Source of the DNA: Sulfuricella sp.
Lineage (GTDB): Bacteria; Pseudomonadota; Gammaproteobacteria; Burkholderiales; Sulfuricellaceae
Length of the DNA stretch: 39,487 nt
Assembly: GCA_028714315.1 (NCBI GenBank)
Contig: JAQTMN010000022.1
Span: forward strand, 1 to 39,487
Direction of reading: 5' to 3'
Positions 7,525-14,943 of this stretch are shown in pieces. Below the pieces are notes generated by a model, which saw only the letters and a list, made by a program, of their open reading frames with translations, was not told the DNA's origin and did no database searches. Positions within the stretch are counted from its first letter, which is position 1, and each line of letters begins with the position of its first letter. Made by a program: the position numbers and the translations under genes.

Positions 7525-8373
7525 CTAAATGGTAATGGTATAAGTCGATCTGGCCGAGCGGTCCAGCAGCTCCTCGATATACGCTTCCGGCGAAAGTTCG
7601 ATGATGCCGTAGTGGATGTTGAGGGCTGAGGCCGCCTCGCCGGTCGCTTCGACCAGCGCCTCGCCGATTTTCTTCATCAGCAGTTCACGAACGGCCTCGG
7701 CGTCGCTGAGATTTCTACCTGGCAGGCAAATGACGAACTCCGCGCCGTCGTAGCGATAAATCCTGTCCTTGGGCGTCAGTGTGCTCCTGATGCTCTGAAT
7801 GGTCGTGCGCAAAACCTGGTCGCCGACTTTGTGCCCATGGCTCTTGTTGACCGCCTTGAGGTCGATATCCAGAAGGAGCAGGCTATAGGATTCTCCGCTT
7901 TCTTTCAGTTTCTGCTGCTCCAGCTTCAAATCCGGCAGCAGTTTGGAGTGATGATAGGCGCCGGTCAGCGCGTCGATATTTTGCAAAGTGAACGAAACCC
8001 GGTGCTGCAAGCCGATCAGCGCTTCGCGGAATTTAGCCATGCCGGCGACGAACAGATCATAATCCTTGACCGTCGGCTTCCCCATGATCTCGCTTCGCAC
8101 GCAAACGGCGCGCGCATGCCCATGCATGGCCTGGTGCAGCTCGCCGATTTCCTTGAAAGCACGCAGGTTGCGCAGATGGGCGTTCCCCTTGCTGTAAAAC
8201 CAGCGACCAAACGCGCAGTGCTGATGGGCCTCTTCACGGGTGTCGGAGCTTTCTGGCGGCAGTTTGCAGGCAAGGTTGCGATGAAGATTCTCCCGCCATT
8301 TTTCGTGCAGCGCCAAGGCATCCTCGACGGTGGAGAGAATGCGCTCAAGCTCTTCCGATGTGACATTGATCAT
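7525..8373 (-). CDS. CZB zinc-sensor protein with a degenerate GGDEF domain (DgcZ-like)
   Basis: A 282-residue soluble protein with the architecture of E. coli DgcZ (YdeH). The N-terminal chemoreceptor zinc-binding (CZB) domain has all four expected ligands: H23 (ALHEKW), C53 (HCAFGRW), H80 and H84 (LHQAMHGH). The C-terminal GGDEF-like domain (about 132-282) keeps D169/D171 in LLDID, but the signature GG[DE]EF is DGAEF (209-213), so the third, metal-binding acidic residue is Ala. The FKxVND loop is shortened to LKAVNK, and the usual C-terminal end (YxAKxxGRN) is missing. It may therefore bind zinc without making c-di-GMP. The start follows a strong AGGGGGA site. Confidence 0.88.
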   Translation of the reverse strand: MINVTSEELERILSTVEDALALHEKWRENLHRNLACKLPPESSDTREEAHQHCAFGRWFYSKGNAHLRNLRAFKEIGELHQAMHGHARAVCVRSEIMGKPTVKDYDLFVAGMAKFREALIGLQHRVSFTLQNIDALTGAYHHSKLLPDLKLEQQKLKESGESYSLLLLDIDLKAVNKSHGHKVGDQVLRTTIQSIRSTLTPKDRIYRYDGAEFVICLPGRNLSDAEAVRELLMKKIGEALVEATGEAASALNIHYGIIELSPEAYIEELLDRSARSTYTITI

Positions 8374-8562
8374 ATGTTCCCCCTAATTGCCTTCTGCCAT
8401 CCGGGAACGCGCTCCCGGAGCATGCCCCGGAAAATCTAACAGAAAACCGCGCCACCAACCAGCGTCTGGCTCAAGCAGATTGAAACTTGCCGCACGTTGC
8501 TGCACCATGGCCGGGTTGGGTGCCGAATCATTGGTGCTGTCGATTTCACGGAGAGAGGGACA

Positions 8563-11500
8563 ATGCGCAACAAAGACGCATGGCAACAAAGGCAGCTCGA
8601 CGCCGCCGAAACGGCGATGGCCGTTCTGGATCGCACCGGCAACATCGTTTTGATCAACCGGCGCTGCCGGGACACGCTCCAAGCCGGGCCGGACGATCCA
8701 ATCGGCAGGAACTGGTTCGACCTGCTGTTCCCGACCGGGAACAGGGAAAATGCTTTGCGGATTTTCCAAGGCGTGATGGACGGCTCACCCATTCCCCCCG
8801 GCGAAACCTGCACCACGATCGGATCTTCGGGAAACCGGTCGATCGCCTGGCACCTCAGCGTCGTTACCGGCGCCAACGGGGATATCGAAGGCGCTCTATT
8901 CCAGGGCATGGACATCACCGACCAGAAACGCGTCGAGGAAAATCTCCAGCTTGAAAGCGAGGAACAAGGCGCCCTGAACGCGCTGCTGCGCATCAGCCTC
9001 GAAGACGTTCCGCTCCAGCAGCAATTCGAGCGCGTGCTCGACATCATCCTCTCGCTCTCCTGGCTGCCGATCGAACCGAAAGGCGGCATCTTCCTGGTCG
9101 AGGACCAGGCGGACACTCTGGTGCTGAAGGCCCAGCGCGGGCTGGCTCCGGCCTTGCTCACGATGTGCGCGCGCATTCCGTTCGGCTATTGCCTGTGCGG
9201 CCGCGCCGCCGCCAGCCGGGAAATCCAGTATGCCGCCTGTCTCGATCCCCGCCACGACATCAACTACCCCGGCATGAAGCCGCACGGCCACTACAACGTG
9301 CCGATCCTGTCGCGGCGCGGCCTGCTCGGGGTCATCGTGCTGTATTTGAAACATGGGCATGTCAGGCAGGACCGCGAGGCGGAATTCCTCGGCAGCGTGG
9401 CGAACACCCTGGCCGGCATCATCGAGCACCGCCTGACCCGGGATGCCTTGCTGGCGAGCCGGGCCAGGCTGGCCGAAGCGCAGCGCATCGCCCACTTGGG
9501 CGGCTGGGAGTGGGACATCGTCAAGGACGAATTTTATCTCTCCGACGAGACCTACCGCATCCTGGAAGCGCCGCCGCAAGCCGCCACGCTGGACTCTCAA
9601 ACCGTCCTTGCGCTGGTTCACCCCGACGAGCGGGCCGCCATCGGAACGGCCCTTGCCCAATCTGCCAGCCAAGGCAGCCCCTTTCGCGCGGATTTCCGGA
9701 TACTGCTGCCGAGCGGGATCGAACGGATCGTTCACGGCCAGGCCGAAGCCGTCTTCAGCACCGAAGGCCGCATCGTGCGCCTGAGCGGCTCGCTGCAGGA
9801 CATCACCCGGCGCAAGCTGGCGGAGAGGAAACTGCACCTGTCCGCAACCGTGTTCGAGAACACCACCGAAGGCGTGATGATCACCGACGACGCCAGCCGG
9901 ATCATCTCGGTCAACAAGGCGTTCACCGAGATCACCGGCTACGGCCAGGAAGAAATGCTCGGCGCGACGCCGGATGCGCTCAAGTCGGGCCGGCACGACG
10001 AGGAATTCTATGCCACCATGTGGAGCGTGATCCGCGAAAGCGGCCGCTGGCAGGGGGAAGTCTGGAACCGCCGCAAGAACGGCGACATCTTCCCCGAATG
10101 GCTCAACATCAGCGTGGTGAGAGACGAGCGCGGCCGCATCACCCATTATGTCGGCGTATTTTCCGACATCAGCGCGATGAAGGAATCCGAATCCAGGCTC
10201 GACCACCTCGCCCACCACGACCCCCTGACCGGCCTGCCCAACCGGCTGCTGCTCAACGCGCGCATGGAACATTCGCTGGCGCGCGCCCGCCGCAACAACA
10301 GCCAGTTGGCCGTGCTGTTCCTCGACCTGGACCACTTCAAGAACATCAACGACACGCTCGGCCACCCCATCGGCGACCTCTTGCTGCAGGAAACGGCCCA
10401 CCGCCTGACCGGCTGCGTGCGTGAAGAGGATACCGTGGCGCGGTTGGGCGGCGACGAATTCACCCTGCTGCTGGAAGATCAACAAAATTCGCGTTACGCC
10501 AGCGACGTCGCGCAGAAGATCATCGCCGCGCTGGCCGAAAGGTTCGTCCTGCAGGGCCACGAAGTGTTCGTCACCTGCAGCATCGGCATCAGCCTCTACC
10601 CGAGCGACGGCGACAACATCACCACCCTGTTCAAGAACGCTGACAGCGCGCTCTACCGCGCCAAGGAACAGGGACGGAACAACTACCAGTACTACACCGA
10701 GGAGCTCACCACGCGCGCCATGGAGCGCCTGTCGATGGAAAACAACCTGCGCCATGCACTGGAACGCAACGAACTGGTCGTGCATTACCAGCCGCAGGTC
10801 GATCTGTACAACGGCAGCATCATCGGCATGGAGGCGCTGCTGCGCTGGCAGCACCCGGAAATGGGCCTGATTCCGCCGGCCTCGTTCATCCCGCTGGCGG
10901 AGGAAACCGGCCTGATCATCCCGATCGGGGAATGGGTACTGCGCACCGCCTGCGCCCGCCTCCAGGCCTGGATCGAAGCGGGCCTGCCGAAGGTGCGGAT
11001 GGCGGTGAACCTGTCGTCGCGCCAGTTCAACCAGAAGGACTTGGCCGAAGTCGTCGCCGGCGCGCTTCACGATACCGGGCTGGACCCCCGCTGCCTGGAG
11101 CTGGAACTGACGGAGAGCCTGATCATGCAGGATGCGGAGGCCGCCATCCTGGTGCTGAATACACTCAAGAAACTGGGCGTGCAGTTTTCCATCGACGATT
11201 TCGGCACCGGCTATTCCTCGCTCAGCTATCTCAAGCGTTTCCCCATCGACCGGATCAAGATCGACCAGTCGTTCGTGCGCAACATCACCACCGATCCGGA
11301 AGACGCCGCCGTGTCGCAGGCCATCATCTCGCTGTCCCACAGCCTCAACATGAAGACCGTGGCGGAGGGCGTGGAAACCGCCGAGCAGCAGGAATTTCTG
11401 CGTTCGCGCCAATGCGACGAAATCCAGGGATTCCATTTCAGCCGCCCAGTGCCGGAGCAGGAAATGGAGCGGCTGTTGAAGGAAGGCGTCCGGCAGGAAG

Positions 11501-11913
11501 GCAAGCGCCCCGACGCCAGCCCGGAACGGGTATTGCTCCTGGTCGATGACGAGAAGAACGTGCTCGAAGCGCTGGTACGCGTGTTACGGACGGAGGGCTA
11601 CCGCATCCTGCGCGCCACCCGCCCCCGCGACGCGCTGGATTTGCTGGCCATCCATCCGGTCGGCGTCATCATCTCCGACCAGCGCATGCCGGAAATGAGC
11701 GGGATCGAACTGCTCCGGAAGGTCAAGAAACTGCACCCGAGCACCGTGCGCATCATGCTGACCGGCTATGCGGAACAAAAAACCACGGCCGACGCCATCA
11801 ACGAGGGCGCGCTCTACAAGTTCATTCTCAAGCCATGGGTGGAAGAACAGTTGCGGGCGGATGTGCGGGATGCGTTCCGCCATCACGATTTTCTGGTGCA
11901 GGCGCAGAAATAG
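8563..11913 (+). CDS. PAS-GAF-PAS-PAS-GGDEF-EAL protein with a C-terminal receiver domain
   Basis: A 1116-residue soluble c-di-GMP signalling protein. Domains in order: PAS (about 10-125), GAF (127-290) with a Cys/His-rich patch around C210/C212 (GYCLCGRAA) and HGHYNVPI, PAS (290-423), PAS (425-543), GGDEF (547-710), EAL (725-973), receiver (988-1110). The cyclase signature RLGGDEF is intact (629-633), and an RxxD inhibitory site (REED) lies five residues before it. The phosphodiesterase part has EALLRW (from 757), NLSSRQF, ELTES, DDFGTGYSS and KIDQSF. The receiver has phospho-acceptor D1039 in IISDQRMPEMSG. Both catalytic domains look active. A receiver at the C-terminus, after EAL, is unusual. 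The start at 8563 follows a GAGAGGG site; an in-frame ATG at 8497 is less likely. Confidence 0.93.
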   Translation: MRNKDAWQQRQLDAAETAMAVLDRTGNIVLINRRCRDTLQAGPDDPIGRNWFDLLFPTGNRENALRIFQGVMDGSPIPPGETCTTIGSSGNRSIAWHLSVVTGANGDIEGALFQGMDITDQKRVEENLQLESEEQGALNALLRISLEDVPLQQQFERVLDIILSLSWLPIEPKGGIFLVEDQADTLVLKAQRGLAPALLTMCARIPFGYCLCGRAAASREIQYAACLDPRHDINYPGMKPHGHYNVPILSRRGLLGVIVLYLKHGHVRQDREAEFLGSVANTLAGIIEHRLTRDALLASRARLAEAQRIAHLGGWEWDIVKDEFYLSDETYRILEAPPQAATLDSQTVLALVHPDERAAIGTALAQSASQGSPFRADFRILLPSGIERIVHGQAEAVFSTEGRIVRLSGSLQDITRRKLAERKLHLSATVFENTTEGVMITDDASRIISVNKAFTEITGYGQEEMLGATPDALKSGRHDEEFYATMWSVIRESGRWQGEVWNRRKNGDIFPEWLNISVVRDERGRITHYVGVFSDISAMKESESRLDHLAHHDPLTGLPNRLLLNARMEHSLARARRNNSQLAVLFLDLDHFKNINDTLGHPIGDLLLQETAHRLTGCVREEDTVARLGGDEFTLLLEDQQNSRYASDVAQKIIAALAERFVLQGHEVFVTCSIGISLYPSDGDNITTLFKNADSALYRAKEQGRNNYQYYTEELTTRAMERLSMENNLRHALERNELVVHYQPQVDLYNGSIIGMEALLRWQHPEMGLIPPASFIPLAEETGLIIPIGEWVLRTACARLQAWIEAGLPKVRMAVNLSSRQFNQKDLAEVVAGALHDTGLDPRCLELELTESLIMQDAEAAILVLNTLKKLGVQFSIDDFGTGYSSLSYLKRFPIDRIKIDQSFVRNITTDPEDAAVSQAIISLSHSLNMKTVAEGVETAEQQEFLRSRQCDEIQGFHFSRPVPEQEMERLLKEGVRQEGKRPDASPERVLLLVDDEKNVLEALVRVLRTEGYRILRATRPRDALDLLAIHPVGVIISDQRMPEMSGIELLRKVKKLHPSTVRIMLTGYAEQKTTADAINEGALYKFILKPWVEEQLRADVRDAFRHHDFLVQAQK

Positions 11914-11969
11914 GAAAATGGGCCGGGCGGAGTCCGATATCTACGGCGGTTATCGCGGAAATGACGAAG

Positions 11970-12062
11970 CTCGTCGCCCGGATGAAGCGCAGCGGAATCC
12001 GGGATGATCGGGTGTTTCCCCGGATTCCACTTCGTTCCATCCGGGCTACGCCTCGCTCGTAG
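11970..12062. repeat. Imperfect inverted repeat, ATCCGGG family
   Basis: Two arms of about 30 bases (CGCCCGGATGAAGCGCAGCG... and ...CGTTCCATCCGGGCTACG) pair imperfectly around GATGATCGGGTGTTT. It lies in the gap between convergent genes and resembles common intergenic repeats of betaproteobacteria. Confidence 0.6.
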
Positions 12063-12081
12063 GATGCGGTGGGCGACGTAG

Positions 12082-12099
12082 GTGCGAATTCATTCGCAC
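12082..12099. repeat. GAATTC-centred palindrome, copy 1
   Basis: GTGCGAAT-TC-ATTCGCAC, an 8-bp perfect inverted repeat with a 2-base centre, 25 bases beyond the stop codon of the 117-residue protein gene. An identical copy lies at 19590-19607, and a relative with the same core CGAATTCATTCG lies at 30832-30888. Confidence 0.75.
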
Positions 12100-12124
12100 A
12101 AAACGTCAGGCACAGGTGCCCGGC

Positions 12125-12478
12125 CTATTCGTCCGCGCCGTGCATCTCGTAATACCTCGCAAACAGCGCCTCCAGTTCGTCGATCGTCTCGACGGCGGGC
12201 TTGCCGTTCATCACGTGCTTCATCATCAGGCCGGAAGTCTCGTGCAGCAGTTTGTCCGGGTTCAGCATCGGATAGGTTTCGCGCAGCCGCTTGATCGCCT
12301 TGACCACCGATTCCCCGGATGGACGCGGGATCGGTTGCGGGGTTTGCGGCACGGCGGCTTCGGGCGGAGGATTGCGGGCGGCGAGGAATTCGACGAAGGC
12401 GAGCACCGTATCCTGCTGCGCGGCGGGCAGGCTGCCGAATACGCGCAGCAGCTTTTTCTCGGTTTGCTTCGCGTTCAC
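12125..12478 (-). CDS. Conserved-looking small protein of unknown function, downstream of LysR gene
   Basis: A 117-residue soluble protein that I cannot assign to a characterised family. The N-terminal half is helical (KKLLRVFGSLPAAQQDTVLAFVEFLAAR). A proline-rich linker follows (about 37-53, PPPEAAVPQTPQPIPRP). The C-terminal half (about 54-117) is again helical, with KAIKRLRETYPML and an acidic end (IDELEALFARYYEMHGADE). There are no signal peptide, membrane segment or cysteines. It begins 8 bases after the LysR stop codon, so the two are probably co-transcribed. The two helical halves joined by a linker suggest a small adaptor, but that is a guess. Confidence 0.75.
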   Translation of the reverse strand: MNAKQTEKKLLRVFGSLPAAQQDTVLAFVEFLAARNPPPEAAVPQTPQPIPRPSGESVVKAIKRLRETYPMLNPDKLLHETSGLMMKHVMNGKPAVETIDELEALFARYYEMHGADE

Positions 12479-12486
12479 CGGAAAGC

Positions 12487-13386
12487 CTATTTCAATGCAT
12501 CGGTGGTGAAGTCGAGGAAGGACTGCAACAGCTTGGAGCGGAATTTCTCGGTGGCGTAAACCACGGACAGCGGGCGCATCAGGGGCGGTTCCAGCGGCAC
12601 GGCGACCAGTTCACCCAGCTTGATTTCCTTGAGGATGGTGGCGCGGGAGACGATGGCGATGCCCAGGCCCGCCTCCACCGCGCCCTTGATCGCTTCCGGG
12701 CTGCCCAGCTCCATCGCGATATTCAAATCGTCCGGCAGGATGCCGGCGCGCTTGAAATAGTCGTCCACCACCTCGCGCGTGCCGGAGCCGGCTTCGCGGC
12801 TGATGTAGGGCTGGATGACCAGCTTGTCGGGTGAAATCGACTTGAGCTTGGCGAGTTCGTGCTGCCCCGAACAAATCATCACCAGTTCGTCCTCGCAGCA
12901 CACTTCGGATTTCAGGCTGGGATGATGGGACGGCGCCTCGATCAGGCCGATGTCGAGGGTATGGTCGGCCACCTTGGACTCGACCGTTTCCGAATTCGCC
13001 ACCGTGAGCCGCGCCTGCACTTGGGGATAGCGCGCCTTGAAGTCGCCCAGCATGCGCGGCAGCATGTATTCGGCGATGGTGGTGCTGGCGCCGATCAGCA
13101 GCGTTCCGCCGACCTCGCCGGTCATCTCGGTCAGCCGGGTTTCCATTTCCGCGGTCAAATTCAATATGCGCTCAGCATACTCCATCGCCAGCCTACCGGC
13201 CGGCGTCAGCGTGATCTTGCTGTGGCTGCGCTCGAACAAACGGGTGTTGAAGTGCTCCTCCAGCTGCTTGACCTGGAAAGTCACCGCGGGCTGGGTCATG
13301 AAGAGGATTTCAGCCGCCTTGGTGAAGCTGAGCTGCTTCGCGACGGTGTAAAAAACCTGGAGTCGGCGGTCGGCCATGGAAGTCAA
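12487..13386 (-). CDS. LysR-family transcriptional regulator
   Basis: A 299-residue regulator. The N-terminal helix-turn-helix (about 8-65) reads FYTVAKQLSFTKAAEILFMT then QPAVTFQVKQLEEHF, typical of the CysB/CbbR side of the family. The effector-binding domain follows from about residue 95 (GTLLIGASTTIAEYMLP), with two lobes of the periplasmic-binding-protein fold. It is divergent from lplT across about 160 bases, so lplT is the first candidate target, as LysR regulators often control the divergent neighbour. The 117-residue gene follows it. A second start, ATG 13377, would remove three residues. The co-inducer is not evident. Confidence 0.93.
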   Translation of the reverse strand: MTSMADRRLQVFYTVAKQLSFTKAAEILFMTQPAVTFQVKQLEEHFNTRLFERSHSKITLTPAGRLAMEYAERILNLTAEMETRLTEMTGEVGGTLLIGASTTIAEYMLPRMLGDFKARYPQVQARLTVANSETVESKVADHTLDIGLIEAPSHHPSLKSEVCCEDELVMICSGQHELAKLKSISPDKLVIQPYISREAGSGTREVVDDYFKRAGILPDDLNIAMELGSPEAIKGAVEAGLGIAIVSRATILKEIKLGELVAVPLEPPLMRPLSVVYATEKFRSKLLQSFLDFTTDALK

Positions 13387-13548
13387 TAAACAAATTTAAT
13401 GGTCGTATATTCAATCACAAATCGGGGTTCAAGGATAGCCTGTAAAGTTCGGTTGGCCTCGTGGCAGGTTCCGGGGGTTTCATGGTATAAAGCGAATGGC
13501 CTTTCCCGGCACGCCGGCAAACCCTACACGGAATCGACTCAAGATCGG

Positions 13549-14811
13549 ATGAAGCGCGGCTTTTACACTATCCTGGCAGCACAGTTTTTCTCCGCGCTGG
13601 CCGACAACGCCCTGCTGATCGCCGCCATCGCCGCCCTGCGCGACATGCACGCGCCGCAAGCCTACGAGCCCCTGCTCAAGCTTTTCTTCACCGTATCCTA
13701 CGTGCTGCTCGCCGCTTTCGTCGGCGCTTTCGCCGACTCCATGCCCAAAGGGCGGGTCATGCTGATCAGCAACGGGATCAAGATTTTCGGCTGCTTGGCC
13801 ATGTTCGCCGGCGTGCACCCGCTGGCAGCCTATGCAATCGTCGGTCTCGGCGCCGCCGCCTACTCGCCGGCCAAATACGGCATCCTCACCGAGCTGCTGC
13901 CGCACCGCCAGCTGGTGGTCGCCAACGGCTGGATCGAAGGGCTGACCGTCGTGGCGATCATCCTCGGCACTGTCGTCGGTGGCCTGCTGGTCACGCCGGA
14001 CATCGCCCATGCCTTGCTGGACTTCGATTTCCCGCTGATCGACACGGGCATCGACACGGTGGCACAAATGAGCATCGGCATCATCGGCGCCATTTACCTG
14101 GCTGCGGCCGCATTCAACCTGCGCATCCCCGACACCGGGGTGGATCACCGGATTTTGAAAAGAAACCCGTTATATCTCATCCACGATTTCAACCACTGCC
14201 TGATGCTGCTGTGGCGCGACAAGCTGGGGCAGATCTCGCTCGCCGTCACCACCCTGTTCTGGGGCGCGGGCGCGACGCTGCAATTCATCGTCCTCAAGTG
14301 GGCCGAGGCGGCGCTCAGGATGGACCTGTCCAAAGCGAGCATGCTGCAGGGCGTGGTCGCGGTCGGCGTGGCGATCGGCGCGGCGCTGGCGGCAAAAATG
14401 ATCTCGATGCGCCGCTCGGTGAAAGTGATCCCGCTCGGTATCGCGATGGGGTTGATCGTGATCGGCATGAATTTCGTTCACGACATCCGGATCGCCGTCC
14501 CGCTGCTGGTCATCATCGGCGCCTTGTCCGGCTTTTTCGTGGTGCCGATGAACGCGCTGCTGCAGCACCGCGGCCACATCCTGATGGGCGCGGGACATTC
14601 GATCGCGGTGCAGAATTTCAACGAAAACCTGTCGATCCTCATCATGACCGGGCTCTATGCCCTGCTGGTCCGGCTGGATTTGCCGGTCTACGCCGTCATC
14701 GCCCTGTTCGGGCTGTTCGTCAGCGGCAGCATGCTTTACGTGAAACAACGCCACGAAGCCAACCAGCGCGAATTCGACGACGTCATCCTGCTCGACGACA
14801 CACGGCAGTAG
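13549..14811 (+). CDS. lplT: Lysophospholipid transporter LplT (major facilitator superfamily)
   Basis: A 420-residue inner-membrane protein with about 12 hydrophobic segments. It starts MKRGFYTILAAQFFSALADNA. LplT-like features are the loop AAYSPAKYGILTELLPHRQL, the following NGWIEGLTVVAIILGT, and NALLQHRGHILMGAGHSIAVQ. LplT flips lysophospholipids inward across the inner membrane for re-acylation. In E. coli it is paired with the acyltransferase Aas; no aas or plsC domain is attached or adjacent here. The start at 13549 is chosen because longer in-frame starts only add residues unlike the family. It is divergent from the LysR gene. Confidence 0.9.
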   Translation: MKRGFYTILAAQFFSALADNALLIAAIAALRDMHAPQAYEPLLKLFFTVSYVLLAAFVGAFADSMPKGRVMLISNGIKIFGCLAMFAGVHPLAAYAIVGLGAAAYSPAKYGILTELLPHRQLVVANGWIEGLTVVAIILGTVVGGLLVTPDIAHALLDFDFPLIDTGIDTVAQMSIGIIGAIYLAAAAFNLRIPDTGVDHRILKRNPLYLIHDFNHCLMLLWRDKLGQISLAVTTLFWGAGATLQFIVLKWAEAALRMDLSKASMLQGVVAVGVAIGAALAAKMISMRRSVKVIPLGIAMGLIVIGMNFVHDIRIAVPLLVIIGALSGFFVVPMNALLQHRGHILMGAGHSIAVQNFNENLSILIMTGLYALLVRLDLPVYAVIALFGLFVSGSMLYVKQRHEANQREFDDVILLDDTRQ

Positions 14812-14943
14812 TAGGCATCACCGTGAACAAGTCCGACCAGGCCGCCGGCTTGCCCGTGCTCCGGTTTCCGCGTTAACATGCGATTGACGACGTCATTCAG
14901 CCCGCAGCGCCTCGGGATAGCCAAAACGGATAACGATAAAAAT

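Noticed and set aside
8896-11436. An 846-codon open frame on the minus strand opposite the GGDEF-EAL-REC gene
   Set aside because: It is antisense to a gene with clear domains, has no recognisable motif, and such frames are expected in GC-rich DNA.
13399-13548. N-terminal extension of LplT
   Set aside because: The 50 extra residues are unlike the family, and the transporter clearly begins at MKRGFYTILAAQ.
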